From: Hyphomicrobiales bacterium
GTDB lineage: Bacteria > Pseudomonadota > Alphaproteobacteria > Rhizobiales > Beijerinckiaceae
Reading direction: 5' to 3'
NCBI GenBank assembly: GCA_019075865.1
Contig: JAGXAN010000006.1
Span: 62,001-126,000, forward strand
DNA: 64,000 bases
Of this stretch, positions 1 to 9,464 are shown in pieces. The notes under the pieces were generated by a model that saw only the letters and a list, made by a program, of their open reading frames with translations, had not been told where the DNA came from and did not search any database. Each line of letters begins with the position of its first letter. Position 1 is the first letter of the stretch. A program made the position numbers and the translations under genes.

Positions 1-118
1 TATTGGAAAACAACATGTTATCCATTTGCGTGACGGTGCGTGTCAGCCTGTGCTCCACCACTTCTCCCGCAATGAAATCCTCAAAATACATCCCGCCGCG
101 TTTGTGAGTCTTGGCCAT
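1..118 (-). CDS. MaoC-family dehydratase/hydratase, N-terminal fragment
   Basis: The reverse strand encodes 39 residues starting with ATG at 118, behind a strong ribosome-binding site (AGGGGGGTGG, about 119-131). The peptide carries the YFEDFxxGE and RTVTxxDNMLFSN patterns typical of the N-terminus of MaoC-like (R)-specific enoyl-CoA or mesaconyl-CoA hydratases with a hot-dog fold. The gene runs off the left edge, so the catalytic Asp/His pair cannot be checked. Substrate is unknown; such genes often sit beside a CitE-like lyase, which would lie outside the window. Confidence 0.75.
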   Translation of the reverse strand, partial: MAKTHKRGGMYFEDFIAGEVVEHRLTRTVTQMDNMLFSN

Positions 119-236
119 ATCCACCCCCCTGTTAAGGATCATTAAAGCTTCATTTACCATATTGCACCAATCTGCAAAGGTCAGACATGCATGAGGCATG
201 GCTTTGGATTTCGTATCCAACGGCTGGAAAAAACAG

Positions 237-1427
237 ATGATCGTGCAACGGTTTCTTGAATGGGCGCAAACGGTTCCGGCCTCGCGGCGCGCCGATGGTG
301 TCAGCGCTCTGGCGCGAGCCTATCTTTATACCAGCATGGATGAGGCGCAAAAGCGCGCGGCGGAAGTCGCTTTGACAGCGCAACTCGATGACCCCGCCCC
401 GATCGTGCGTCGCGCCCTGGCCGAGAGTTTTGCCAGCGCCAGCGAGGCCCCGCGCCACATAGTGGTTGCGCTCGCCAATGACCAATCCGACATTTCCAGC
501 CTCGTGCTGTCGCGTTCACCGGTGCTAATGGATGGCGATCTGATCGACTGCGCCTGCATTGGCGATGCTTACGCCCAATCGGCCATCGCCCTGCGCGCCA
601 ATATCAGCAAGGGCGTTGCCGCCGCCATGGCCGAGATCGCCGAACGCGAACCCTTGCTGCTGCTCCTCAACAATGAGGGTGCCCGCATTGCCGATTTTTC
701 ACTCACCCGCATTGTCCAGCGCTTTGGTGCCGACGCCGAAATCCGCGAACTCATGCTGGCGCGCCCGAACTTGCCTGCCAGTTTGCGCAGCGAGCTGGTT
801 TTGGCCACGTCCCAGGCCCTCGCCAGTTTTGTCACCCAATGCAACTGGCTCTCCGGCGAACGCACCACACGATTGATGCGCGAGGCGCGCGAGAAGGCGC
901 AAATCATCATCGCCACCTCCGATTCCGGCCATGACAGCGCGGCCTTTGCCCAATATCTGCGCCAAAGCGGCCAATTGACCGCCGGCCTTGTGCTGCGCGC
1001 CCTGCTCAGTGGCAATATCAGCCTGTTTGAGGGGGCGTTGATCGAGCTTTCCGGGGTTTCCCCGCAGCGGGTTGCAGGATTGCTGCGTGATTGGCGCGGT
1101 GCCGGCTTTACGGCGCTTTATGCCCGCGCCAAATTGCCTCCGGCCCTGCTTACGGCATTTCGCGCCGCACTCGCCGCCCTGCAAGCCTTTGGCCCCGCCC
1201 ATGACGCGCACGCCAGCGCGCGCCTCTCCCGCGACATGATCGAGGCGGTTCTGGCCGCCACCCATGATTTGCAGGGGCGCGAACTGCAAAAGGTGCACGC
1301 GCTGCTGCGCCGCTTTGAAGCCGAAGCCGCCCGCGAAGATGCCCGCCTGCACACCAGCCAAATGGCGCAGTTGCGCGTGGAACAAGCAAAAGAATCCGCC
1401 CCCGCCAACATAGCCATCGCCGCCTGA
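237..1427 (+). CDS. DUF2336 domain-containing protein
   Basis: This encodes 396 residues from ATG 237; the frame is open from 198, but the family normally begins at the MIVQRFLEW segment, so the later ATG is preferred although its ribosome-binding site is weak. The sequence is alanine- and leucine-rich and helical throughout, with repeated blocks such as DDPAPIVRRALAESFASA (about residues 45-62) that look like HEAT-type helical repeats. It matches my memory of the alphaproteobacterial DUF2336 family, whose function is unknown; no catalytic motif, signal peptide or membrane segment is visible. It stands alone, followed by the repeat array upstream of thrS. Confidence 0.75.
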   Translation: MIVQRFLEWAQTVPASRRADGVSALARAYLYTSMDEAQKRAAEVALTAQLDDPAPIVRRALAESFASASEAPRHIVVALANDQSDISSLVLSRSPVLMDGDLIDCACIGDAYAQSAIALRANISKGVAAAMAEIAEREPLLLLLNNEGARIADFSLTRIVQRFGADAEIRELMLARPNLPASLRSELVLATSQALASFVTQCNWLSGERTTRLMREAREKAQIIIATSDSGHDSAAFAQYLRQSGQLTAGLVLRALLSGNISLFEGALIELSGVSPQRVAGLLRDWRGAGFTALYARAKLPPALLTAFRAALAALQAFGPAHDAHASARLSRDMIEAVLAATHDLQGRELQKVHALLRRFEAEAAREDARLHTSQMAQLRVEQAKESAPANIAIAA

Positions 1428-1432
1428 CCTCC

Positions 1433-1871
1433 CGTCATTGCGAGGCGCGCAGCGCCGAAGCAACCCAGTGCCTGCGGGAAGGGCACTCCCCACAAGCACC
1501 CACTGGCTTGCTTCGCTTGCGCTCGCAATGACGACCCCCCACCCCGTCATTGCGAGGAGCCCTTGCGACGAAGCAACCCAGTGCCCGCGGGAAGGGCACC
1601 CCCACAAACACCCCCTGGCTTGCTTCGCTTGCGCTCGCAATGACGACACCCCACCCCGTCATTGCGAGGAGCCCTTGCGACGAAGCAACCCAGTGCCCGC
1701 GGGAAAGGCACGCCCCACAAACACCCACTGGCTTGCTTCGCTTGCGCTCGCAATGACGACACCCCACCCCGTCATTGCGAGGAGCCCTCGCTCCGAAGCA
1801 ACCCAGTGCCTGCGGGAAGGGCACCCCCCACAAACCCCCACTGGCTTGCTTCGCTTGCGCTCACAATGACG
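1433..1871. repeat. Four tandem ~101-bp palindromic repeats
   Basis: Four near-identical units lie at 1433-1533, 1545-1645, 1657-1758 and 1770-1871. Each starts with CGTCATTGCGAG and ends with its complement CTCGCAATGACG (CTCACAATGACG in the last). About 33 bases at each end form imperfect inverted repeats that also contain GAAGCAACCCAGTG facing CACTGGCTTGCTTC. Units are separated by 11-base C-rich spacers (accccccaccc, acaccccaccc), giving a 112-113-base period. The element fills most of the gap between the DUF2336 gene and thrS. It encodes no convincing protein. Elements with CGTCATTGCGAG ends are widespread in alphaproteobacterial intergenic regions; tandem expansion is the unusual part. 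Confidence 0.93.
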
Positions 1872-1956
1872 GGGCGGGGGGTTCATCAAAACCGGCACCC
1901 GACCCTTGTCGCCCCGGCCCCTCCATGCTAACCGCCTAACTTTACCACCCCGCTTA

Positions 1957-1974
1957 CGCCGATTGGTATCGGCG
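1957..1974 (+). promoter_or_regulatory. Hairpin just upstream of the thrS ribosome-binding site
   Basis: CGCCGAT (1957-1963) and ATCGGCG (1968-1974) form a perfect 7-bp stem around a TGGT loop. It ends nine bases before the GAAGGAG Shine-Dalgarno (1984-1990) of thrS. In E. coli, thrS translation is controlled by stem-loops just upstream of its start; whether this small stem acts similarly is inference. Confidence 0.4.
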
Positions 1975-1995
1975 AGTGAGCTTGAAGGAGCTGAC

Positions 1996-3951
1996 ATGAT
2001 CAACATCACTTTCCCCGATGGCGCGGTTCGTGCCTATGCGGCGGGCACTTCCGGGCTTGACATTGCCAAGGCGATTTCGCCCTCATTGGCCAAACGCACG
2101 GTTGCGGTCGCCCTGGATGGCGCGCTGGCTGACCTCTCCGCCCCGATACAGGCCGATGCCAAGCTGGAATTCATCTCGCGCGAGGACCCGCGCGCGCTGG
2201 AACTCATCCGCCACGATTGCGCCCATGTGCTGGCCGAAGCGGTGCAAGCGCTGTTTCCCGGCACGCAGGTCACCATTGGCCCGGTGATCGAAAACGGCTT
2301 CTACTACGATTTTTTCCGCAACGCCCCGTTCACGCCGGAAGATTTCGCCGCCATTGAAAAGAAAATGCGCGAGATCATCGCCCGCGACGCCCCCTTCACC
2401 CGCGAGGAATGGAGCCGCGATCAGGCCAAGGCCTACTTTGAAACCAAGGGCGAGGCTTTCAAGGTCGAACTTGTCGACATGATCCCGGAGGATCAGACGC
2501 TCAAGATTTACAAGCAGGGCGACTGGCTCGACCTCTGCCGTGGCCCGCATATGACGTCAACGGGCAAAATTGGCAGCGCTTTCAAGCTGATGAAGGTCGC
2601 GGGGGCCTATTGGCGCGGCGATTCCACCAAGCCGATGCTGTCGCGCATTTACGCCACCGCCTTTGCCAACCAGGCGGATCTCGACGCTTATGTGAAAATG
2701 CTCGAAGAAGCCGAAAAGCGCGACCATCGCCGCATCGGCCGGGAAATGGACCTGTTCCATTTTCAGGAGGAGGCACCGGGTGCGATATTCTGGCATCCCA
2801 AGGGCTGGACGCTGTTTCAAACCATTGTCGCCTATATGCGCCGCCGCCTCGCCGCCGATTATCAGGAAGTCAATGCGCCGCAGGTGATGGACAAGGGCCT
2901 GTGGGAGACCTCCGGCCATTGGGGCTGGTATCGCGAAAACATGTTCATGGCCAAATCCGCTGGCGAGGAAACCGGTGACGAACGCGTGTTTGCGCTCAAG
3001 CCGATGAATTGTCCGGGGCATGTGCAAATCTTCAAGCACGGTCTGCGCTCTTATCGTGAACTACCTGTAAGATATGCGGAATTTGGCCACGTACACCGCT
3101 ATGAACCATCCGGTGCCATGCACGGTGTGATGCGTGTGCGCGCCTTTACGCAGGACGACGCCCACATCTTCTGCACCGAGGATCAACTGGCCGCCGAATG
3201 CCTGAAGATCAATGATCTGATCCTTTCGGTCTATCGCGATTTCGGCTTTGGCAAGATCGTCGTCAAACTCTCCACCCGCCCCGAAAAGCGGGTCGGCACC
3301 GACGCGATGTGGGACCATGCCGAAGCGGTGATGGCGAAGGTGCTGGAGGAGATCAAGGCGCAGCACGGCGATGTCGTGAGCACCGAACTCAACCCCGGCG
3401 AGGGCGCGTTTTATGGGCCGAAGTTTGAGTATGTGCTGCGCGATGCCATTGGCCGCGACTGGCAATGCGGCACGACGCAGGTTGATTTCAATCTGCCCGA
3501 ACGCTTCGGCGCGTTTTATATCTCGCCCACCAGCGAAAAAACCGCCCCGGTGATGATCCATCGCGCCATTTGCGGCTCGCTGGAGCGTTTCACCGGCATT
3601 TTGATCGAGAATTTTGCCGGCCATCTGCCACTTTGGCTATCGCCGCAGCAACTTATCGTCTGCACCATCACGCAGGAAGCCGATGATTACGCTTTCGAAA
3701 TCGTCGCCGCCGCCCGCAAGGCTGGCCTGCGCGCCGATGTCGACATCCGCAACGAGAAAATCAGCTACAAGGTGCGCGAGCATTCTTTGGCGAAAATTCC
3801 CGCGCTGCTGGTAGTTGGCAAGCGCGAGGGCGAAGAGCGGACCGTTTCGATCCGCCGTCTCGGGTCGCAGGCGCAGGTCTCAATGGCGCTGGACGACGCG
3901 TTGGCGAGCCTCGTTGTTGAGGCCACCGCACCGGATTTGCGCCAGGACTGA
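1996..3951 (+). CDS. thrS: Threonine--tRNA ligase
   Basis: A 651-residue cytosolic class II aminoacyl-tRNA synthetase that charges tRNA-Thr. Domains in order are TGS (about 1-62), the threonyl/alanyl second additional (editing) domain with HDCAH and CRGPH metal-binding motifs (about 63-225), the catalytic core with MNCPGH and motif 2 [11 protein letters not shown], and the anticodon-binding domain from about 545 (WLSPQQ onward). The start at ATG 1996 is fixed by GAAGGAG at 1984-1990 and by the family N-terminus MINITFPDG. Length is normal for the family. It is a single-gene unit; the downstream MarR gene is convergent with a six-base gap. Confidence 0.98.
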   Translation: MINITFPDGAVRAYAAGTSGLDIAKAISPSLAKRTVAVALDGALADLSAPIQADAKLEFISREDPRALELIRHDCAHVLAEAVQALFPGTQVTIGPVIENGFYYDFFRNAPFTPEDFAAIEKKMREIIARDAPFTREEWSRDQAKAYFETKGEAFKVELVDMIPEDQTLKIYKQGDWLDLCRGPHMTSTGKIGSAFKLMKVAGAYWRGDSTKPMLSRIYATAFANQADLDAYVKMLEEAEKRDHRRIGREMDLFHFQEEAPGAIFWHPKGWTLFQTIVAYMRRRLAADYQEVNAPQVMDKGLWETSGHWGWYRENMFMAKSAGEETGDERVFALKPMNCPGHVQIFKHGLRSYRELPVRYAEFGHVHRYEPSGAMHGVMRVRAFTQDDAHIFCTEDQLAAECLKINDLILSVYRDFGFGKIVVKLSTRPEKRVGTDAMWDHAEAVMAKVLEEIKAQHGDVVSTELNPGEGAFYGPKFEYVLRDAIGRDWQCGTTQVDFNLPERFGAFYISPTSEKTAPVMIHRAICGSLERFTGILIENFAGHLPLWLSPQQLIVCTITQEADDYAFEIVAAARKAGLRADVDIRNEKISYKVREHSLAKIPALLVVGKREGEERTVSIRRLGSQAQVSMALDDALASLVVEATAPDLRQD

Positions 3952-3957
3952 TCAGGC

Positions 3958-4440
3958 TCAAAACCGCTCGGGCAGCGGCATTTTTGCAATCTGCTCCAGA
4001 GCCGATTTCAGCGCTTCGGCCTCACGCGGGCCGAGGCGTTCAATCAATGCCGCCTCATATTGCCGGCCGATGCGCGCCAGCCCTGCAAACCGCGCCTTGC
4101 CCGTGCGCGTCAACTCCAGTTGCGCAACGCGCCTGTCCTGCGCATCCTCCCGCCGCTTGATCCATTTGCGCTGCTCCAGCGCAAACACAGCGCGGCTGAC
4201 TTTGGTTTTGTGCAGCGAGGCATGCGCGCCAATCTCCGTCGCGTTTGCCGTGCCCATTTGCGCCAGGGAGGCCAACACCCGCCATTCAGGCCGGGTCAAG
4301 CCATCCCGCTGCTTGTAAATGCTGGAAAAACCCAAAGAAACCTTCTCGGCGGCGCGCACGAGTTGATAGGGCAAAAACGCTTCCAGATGCAGCGCTTCGC
4401 TGTCATCCGCCTCGCGCTCGATTTCCGCCCCTTCACGCAT
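3958..4440 (-). CDS. MarR-family regulator, probable repressor of the homogentisate operon
   Basis: A 160-residue protein from ATG 4440, with GGAG about ten bases upstream. The winged-helix core runs from LTRPEWRVLASLAQ through the DNA-reading segment ATEIGAHASLHKTKVSRAV to the wing DAQDRRVAQLELT. The frame stays open further upstream, but that extension overlaps hmgA and is unlike the family. It is divergent from hmgA with a 120-bp shared intergenic region that contains a repeated ATAGTTAC word. By analogy with HmgR-type MarR proteins beside hmgA, I infer it represses the operon and responds to a pathway aromatic; the ligand is not shown by sequence. Confidence 0.85.
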   Translation of the reverse strand: MREGAEIEREADDSEALHLEAFLPYQLVRAAEKVSLGFSSIYKQRDGLTRPEWRVLASLAQMGTANATEIGAHASLHKTKVSRAVFALEQRKWIKRREDAQDRRVAQLELTRTGKARFAGLARIGRQYEAALIERLGPREAEALKSALEQIAKMPLPERF

Positions 4441-4498
4441 GGACACCGCTCCAAAATTGTTTTGCCCTGACAAGGGGGCTGCCCATTGCCATTTCTTG

Positions 4499-4521
4499 AT
4501 AGTTACAAAAAGAATAGTTAC
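4499..4521. promoter_or_regulatory. Direct-repeat operator candidate between marR and hmgA
   Basis: ATAGTTAC occurs at 4499-4506 and again at 4514-4521, a 15-bp centre spacing (one and a half helical turns). It is the only clear repeated word in the divergent intergenic region and lies 40-62 bases upstream of hmgA. A role as regulator binding site is inferred from position. Confidence 0.45.
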
Positions 4522-4560
4522 GTCTGCAACATTATGCCACGACAACAGCGGGAGCCAGCC

Positions 4561-5877
4561 ATGAAAACTGCCTATATGCCCGGATTCGGCAATGATTTTG
4601 AGACCGAAGCCCTCCCCGGCGCCTTGCCGCAGGGGCAGAACTCGCCCCAGCGCTGCGCTTACGGGCTTTACGCCGAGCAACTTTCCGGCTCGCCCTTCAC
4701 CGCGCCGCGTGGCAGCAATGAACGCTCCTGGCTCTACCGCATCCGCCCATCGGTGCGTCACACCGGCCGTTTTCAAGCCGCCAAGCTCGACCTTTGGAAA
4801 TCCGCCCCGCACAGCGAAGATCATAGCCTGCCCCTCGGGCAATTACGCTGGAACCCGATCCCGCTGCCCAAGGCCGCGACCACCTTCATTGAAGGCATGC
4901 GCACCATAACCACCGCGGGCGACGTCAATGGCCAAACTGGCATGGCTAGCCACGCCTATGTCGCCAACGCCGACATGGTCGACTGGCATTTCTTCAATGC
5001 GGACGGCGAATTGCTGATTGTCCCCGAAATGGGCCGTTTGCGCCTTGTCACTGAAATGGGGGTCATCGAAGTCGAGCCCAATGAAATCTGCATCATTCCG
5101 CGCGGCATGCTGTTTCGCGCCGAGTTGCCGGACGGCACCGCCCGTGGCTATTGCTGCGAGAACTATGGCGCCAAATTCACTTTGCCCGGCCGCGGCCCGA
5201 TCGGTGCCAATTGTCTCGCCAACCCGCGTGATTTCAAAACCCCGGTCGCCGCTTTCGAGGAAAAAGACACGCCCACCCGGCTCACGATTAAATGGTGTGG
5301 CAAATTCCACGAAACCACCCTGCCGCATTCGCCCATTGACGTGGTGGCCTGGCATGGCAATTACGTGCCCTATAAATACGACTTGCGGACATTCTCGCCG
5401 GTTGGGGCGATATTGTTTGACCATCCCGACCCGTCGATTTTCACGGTTCTGACCGCGCCGTCGGGCGAAGAAGGCACTGCCAACATCGACTTTGTGATTT
5501 TTCCGCCGCGCTGGATGGTGGCCGAGCATTCCTTCCGCCCGCCCTGGTACCATCGCAACATCATGTCGGAGTTCATGGGGCTGATCCATGGCCGCTATGA
5601 CGCCAAGGAGGAGGGCTTCGTGCCGGGCGGCATGAGCCTGCATAATATGATGATCGCGCATGGACCCGACACATCCGGCTTCTGGAAGGCCTCGACGGCG
5701 GAGCTGAAACCGGTCAAACTGGAAAACACGATGGCCTTCATGTTTGAGACCCGTTACCCGCAACACGTCACCCGTTATGCGGCGGAACTGGAAACACTCC
5801 AGCCTGATTACGCCGATTGCTGGGCCGGATTACGTAAAAGATTCAATGGCACTCCCGAAGGAGATTGGCGCGAATGA
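4561..5877 (+). CDS. hmgA: Homogentisate 1,2-dioxygenase
   Basis: A 438-residue Fe(II) enzyme that opens the ring of homogentisate to maleylacetoacetate, the central step of tyrosine and phenylacetate-type catabolism. Visible family features are the N-terminal [19 protein letters not shown] segment, the iron ligands in [14 protein letters not shown] (His and Glu, about residues 332-345) and a further His in MIAHGPD. ATG 4561 follows GCGGGAGCC; an upstream in-frame start at 4486 would add 25 residues not typical of the family. It is first in an operon whose second gene overlaps it by ATGA (5874-5877). Confidence 0.97.
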   Translation: MKTAYMPGFGNDFETEALPGALPQGQNSPQRCAYGLYAEQLSGSPFTAPRGSNERSWLYRIRPSVRHTGRFQAAKLDLWKSAPHSEDHSLPLGQLRWNPIPLPKAATTFIEGMRTITTAGDVNGQTGMASHAYVANADMVDWHFFNADGELLIVPEMGRLRLVTEMGVIEVEPNEICIIPRGMLFRAELPDGTARGYCCENYGAKFTLPGRGPIGANCLANPRDFKTPVAAFEEKDTPTRLTIKWCGKFHETTLPHSPIDVVAWHGNYVPYKYDLRTFSPVGAILFDHPDPSIFTVLTAPSGEEGTANIDFVIFPPRWMVAEHSFRPPWYHRNIMSEFMGLIHGRYDAKEEGFVPGGMSLHNMMIAHGPDTSGFWKASTAELKPVKLENTMAFMFETRYPQHVTRYAAELETLQPDYADCWAGLRKRFNGTPEGDWRE

Positions 5878-6896
5878 AATTAGCAAGCTTGAGAAATGGC
5901 ACGCGCGATGGTCGTCTCGTCGTCGTGTCGCGCGATATTACGCGCTGCACCGACGCCGCTTTTCTCGCCCCCACCCTGCAGGCGGCGCTCGACGATTGGA
6001 CGAAATACCGTCCCCACCTCGAAAAGCTTGCGGAAAGCCTGGAAAGCGGCGCAGTCCCGTCCGAGCGCTTCCACGAGCATGAGGCCCTGTCCCCCTTGCC
6101 GCGCGCCTACCAATGGGCGGATGGCTCGGCCTACGTCAACCATGTCGAATTGGTGCGCAAGGCCCGTCAGGCCGAAATGCCGGAAAGCTTTTGGACCGAA
6201 CCCCTGATGTATCAAGGCGGCTCGGACAGTTTCCTGCCGCCGCGCGCGCCTATCATAATGGCCGATGAAGCCTGGGGCGTGGATATGGAAGGCGAAATCG
6301 CGGTCATTACCGGCGATGTGCCCATGGGTGCATCTGCCGCGCAGGCCGGCGAAGAGATTCGCCTGCTCATGCTGGTCAATGACGTGTCGTTGCGCAATCT
6401 CATCCCGGCTGAACTCGCCAAGGGTTTTGGTTTCTTTCAAGCCAAACCTTCCTCGGCCTTTTCCCCGGTGGCCGTGACACCTGATGAATTGGGCGATGCC
6501 TGGCGAGACTATAAATTGCACCTGCCGCTGCTGGTTGACCTCAATGACAAGCCTTTCGGGCGACCGGATGCGGGTCAGGACATGACATTCGATTTTGCCC
6601 GCCTCATCAACCATGCCGCCAAGACCCGTCCGCTTTGCGCGGGCACCATTGTTGGCTCGGGCACGGTTTCCAACAAGGACCCTGACCATGGCCCCGGCCG
6701 ACCGATTTCCCAGGGCGGGCGCGGCTATGCCTGCCTGGCTGAATTGCGCACCATCGAAACCATCCAGACCGGCCACCCCTCGACGCCGTTCATGCGCTTT
6801 GGCGATCGCGTGCGGATTGAAATGAAAGATGCAGACGGCCATTCCATTTTTGGCGCGATCGAGCAGACCCTTGAAAAACCGGAAGGAAATAATTGA
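5874..6896 (+). CDS. fahA: Fumarylacetoacetase-family hydrolase
   Basis: A 340-residue FAH-fold hydrolase expected to split fumarylacetoacetate into fumarate and acetoacetate. The metal-binding region [18 protein letters not shown] (about 135-152) and the later [15 protein letters not shown] segment are typical of the family. The start overlaps the hmgA stop as ATGA, so translation is probably coupled. The short form (about 340 residues rather than the ~420 of animal enzymes) is common in proteobacteria. No maleylacetoacetate isomerase (glutathione transferase-like) gene is seen next to it, so that step must be supplied elsewhere or differently. Confidence 0.93.
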   Translation: MKLASLRNGTRDGRLVVVSRDITRCTDAAFLAPTLQAALDDWTKYRPHLEKLAESLESGAVPSERFHEHEALSPLPRAYQWADGSAYVNHVELVRKARQAEMPESFWTEPLMYQGGSDSFLPPRAPIIMADEAWGVDMEGEIAVITGDVPMGASAAQAGEEIRLLMLVNDVSLRNLIPAELAKGFGFFQAKPSSAFSPVAVTPDELGDAWRDYKLHLPLLVDLNDKPFGRPDAGQDMTFDFARLINHAAKTRPLCAGTIVGSGTVSNKDPDHGPGRPISQGGRGYACLAELRTIETIQTGHPSTPFMRFGDRVRIEMKDADGHSIFGAIEQTLEKPEGNN

Positions 6897-6897
6897 T

Positions 6898-7848
6898 ATG
6901 GCAAAAGCATTTGCCTCAAGAGGCGATCTTGCGGACAAAAAGATTTCATTCACGCAGATCGGCGACGGGCTTTGGGCCTTTACGGCGGAAGGCGACCCCA
7001 ATACCGGCGTGATCATTGGCGATGACAGCGTGATGATTGTCGATGCGCAAGCCACCCCCCGGCTGGCGCAAATGGTGGTCGAGCATATCCGCAAAGTGAC
7101 CGACAAACCGATCAAATATGTGGTGCTCTCGCATTACCATGCGGTGCGGGTGCTGGGCGCATCGGCCTTCCACGCCCAGGAAATCATCGCCTCGGAAAAA
7201 TGCCGCGCCATGATCAGCGAGCGCGGCCAAGAGGATTGGGACTCCGAATTTGCCCGCTTCCCCCGCCTGTTTCAGGGTCATGAGAGCATTCCCGGCTTGA
7301 CGTGGCCAAGCCTGACCTTCACGGACAAGATGACACTTTATCTGGGCAGGCGGCGTGTCGATCTCATGCATCTGGGCCGCGCCCACACCGCTGGCGACAT
7401 TGTAACCTATGTCCCCGATGCAGGTGCCATGTTCACCGGTGACATCGTTGAATACCACTCGGCCTGTTATTGCGGCGACGGGCACTTCAATGATTGGGGT
7501 GCCACGCTCGACGCCATCAACGGCTTTCACCTCGATGCCATTGCCCCCGGACGCGGTGACGCCTTGATCGGACGTGCCATCGTCGATGAAGCCATCGAAA
7601 ATACCCGGGATTTTGTGGCAAGCACTTACGCGCCTGCCGCAAGGGTTGCCGCGCGCGGCGGCTCGCTGAAAGAGGCTTTTGCGGCGGTGCGTGCGCGCTG
7701 TGATCCCAAATTCAGCACTTATGCCATTTACGAGCATTGCCTGCCCTTCAATGTGGCGCGCGCCTATGATGAAGCCCTTGGCATGGACACGCCGCGCATC
7801 TGGACCGCGCAGCGCGACCTCGACATGTGGCAGGCGCTGCAGGGCTGA
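6898..7848 (+). CDS. Metallo-beta-lactamase-fold protein with altered metal site
   Basis: A 316-residue protein from ATG 6898, behind GGAAGGAAAT, one base after fahA. The fold is clear from TNxGVIIGDDSVMIVDAQAT-like strands, the SHYHAVRVLGA loop, HLGRAHTAGD and FTGDIVEYHS. The usual HxHxDH motif reads H-Y-H-A-V-R, so the Asp and last His of the second zinc site are missing; the usual late His is also changed (PGRGD instead of PGHGD). The first site (two His plus the His of GRAHTAGD) remains. It may bind one metal or be non-hydrolytic. Its place in a homogentisate operon suggests a role in that pathway, but the substrate is unknown. Confidence 0.88.
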   Translation: MAKAFASRGDLADKKISFTQIGDGLWAFTAEGDPNTGVIIGDDSVMIVDAQATPRLAQMVVEHIRKVTDKPIKYVVLSHYHAVRVLGASAFHAQEIIASEKCRAMISERGQEDWDSEFARFPRLFQGHESIPGLTWPSLTFTDKMTLYLGRRRVDLMHLGRAHTAGDIVTYVPDAGAMFTGDIVEYHSACYCGDGHFNDWGATLDAINGFHLDAIAPGRGDALIGRAIVDEAIENTRDFVASTYAPAARVAARGGSLKEAFAAVRARCDPKFSTYAIYEHCLPFNVARAYDEALGMDTPRIWTAQRDLDMWQALQG

Positions 7849-7853
7849 CCTCC

Positions 7854-9464
7854 ATGACCCGTGCGCCCGCCTACCCCTATATCCGCTCGAAGGATCAGGA
7901 TTGCGCCACGCCGGCCCGCCATCCGGTCGTGGTCGTCGGTGCCGGGCCGGTGGGGCTGACCGCCGCCATCGACCTTGCCATACAGGACGTTCCTGTGCTG
8001 CTGATCGACGACAATGACCAGGTCAGCCACGGCTCACGGGCAATATGCTTTGCCAAGCGCCAGTTGGAGATTTTTGACCGTTTGGGTTGTGGCGCGCCCA
8101 TGGTTGAAAAGGGTGTGGTCTGGAACCTCGGCAAAGTCTTTTTTGACGAACGCCAGATCTTCGAATTCAACCTGCTGCCGGAGGCGGGTCACCATCGCCC
8201 GGCTTTCATCAATCTGCAGCAATATTACCTCGAACAGTTTCTGCTGGAGCGGTTGCGAGCTTTACAGGCAGCGGGCCGCGCGGTGGAGATTCGTGGGCGC
8301 AACCGGCTTGTTGCCTTAAGCCCTGCCGCCGATGGCGTGGCTTTGACCATTGAAACGCCGGACGGCCCCTATGAATTGGCCGCCGATTGGCTGCTGGCCT
8401 GCGATGGGGCCGCCTCACCGATCCGCACGAAACTTGGGCTGGATTTTGTCGGGCGGGTTTTTGAGGACAATTTTCTCATCGCCGATGTGGTGATGGAGGA
8501 AACACCGGATATGCCCGTGGAACGGCGCTTCTGGTTTGATCCGCCCTTCAATCGCGGCCAATCGGCGCTGCTGCACAAGCAACCGGACAATGTTTGGCGG
8601 ATTGACCTGCAATTGGGCTGGAATATCGACAAGGCCGAGCAATCGCGCCCCGAAAACGTCATCCCGCGGCTGCGCGCTTTTTTGGGGCCAGACGCCAGGT
8701 TTGAGCTGGAATGGGTGTCGATATACACATTCCAGTGCCGGCGCATGGAGCGTTTTCTGCACGGGCGGGTGATTTTCGCCGGCGATAGCGCCCATCAGGT
8801 TTCGCCCTTTGGCGCGCGCGGGGCCAATTCCGGGATTGCTGATGTCGACAACCTCATCTGGAAGCTGAAGCTGGTGCAAAAGGGCCTGGCACCCGCCAGC
8901 CTGCTGGAGAGCTACAACGCCGAGCGGGTCGCCGCCGCGCAGGAAAACATTCAGCACTCGACACGCTCGACCGACTTCATCACCCCCAAATCGGAAATCA
9001 GCCGCATTTTCCGCGATGCGGTGCTGGATCTGGCTGAGCCCTATCCCGCCACCCGCCCCATGGTCAATTCCGGCCGGCTGTCGCTGCCTACGACCTATGA
9101 AGGCTCTCCCCTCAACGGCCCCGACAGCGCCAATCTGCCCGCCAACACCCGCCCCGGCGCGCCGATGATGGATGCACCGCTGGCGCAAGGCTGGCTGCTG
9201 GAGGCGCTGGACGCCCGCTTTCACCTCATCAGTTTCAATTGCAAGGTGGAGCCTCCCTCTCACCTGCATGGCCTCGATCTGCACCATATCGCGCTGCAAA
9301 CCGACGCTGATGGCGGCGATTATTTGCGCGGGCGTTATCTGGGCACGGCCAAAGCCGCGATCTATCTGGTACGCCCGGACCAACATATCGCAGCCCGCTG
9401 GGAAAATTACGACGCCACCGAACTCGCGCAGGCTTTGGCCCGTGCCATCGGGAGAGAACCATGA
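7854..9464 (+). CDS. FAD-dependent aromatic hydroxylase (PheA/TfdB/MhpA/MhaA-like)
   Basis: A 536-residue class A flavoprotein monooxygenase. It has the N-terminal FAD motif VVVVGAGPVGLTAAIDLA (about 25-42), the DG-type motif LLACDGAASPIRTKLGL, and the FAD/ribityl motif VIFAGDSAHQVSPFGARGAN (about 305-324), followed by a thioredoxin-like C-terminal domain. The start is ATG 7854, five bases after the upstream stop. The next gene overlaps it by ATGA and encodes a 67-residue protein. From context I infer it makes homogentisate or a close precursor, as the two-component 3-hydroxyphenylacetate 6-hydroxylase MhaA does in Pseudomonas putida. Sequence alone does not fix the substrate. Confidence 0.88.
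   Translation: MTRAPAYPYIRSKDQDCATPARHPVVVVGAGPVGLTAAIDLAIQDVPVLLIDDNDQVSHGSRAICFAKRQLEIFDRLGCGAPMVEKGVVWNLGKVFFDERQIFEFNLLPEAGHHRPAFINLQQYYLEQFLLERLRALQAAGRAVEIRGRNRLVALSPAADGVALTIETPDGPYELAADWLLACDGAASPIRTKLGLDFVGRVFEDNFLIADVVMEETPDMPVERRFWFDPPFNRGQSALLHKQPDNVWRIDLQLGWNIDKAEQSRPENVIPRLRAFLGPDARFELEWVSIYTFQCRRMERFLHGRVIFAGDSAHQVSPFGARGANSGIADVDNLIWKLKLVQKGLAPASLLESYNAERVAAAQENIQHSTRSTDFITPKSEISRIFRDAVLDLAEPYPATRPMVNSGRLSLPTTYEGSPLNGPDSANLPANTRPGAPMMDAPLAQGWLLEALDARFHLISFNCKVEPPSHLHGLDLHHIALQTDADGGDYLRGRYLGTAKAAIYLVRPDQHIAARWENYDATELAQALARAIGREP

Noticed and set aside
143-156. CtrA box TTAA-N-TTAA upstream of the DUF2336 and MaoC genes
   Set aside because: The spacing in TTAAGGATCATTAA is six bases, while the CtrA consensus needs seven.
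1433-1871. Repeat array as a CRISPR
   Set aside because: Units are ~101 bp, themselves palindromic, with low-complexity 11-base spacers that are nearly identical, and no cas gene is near.
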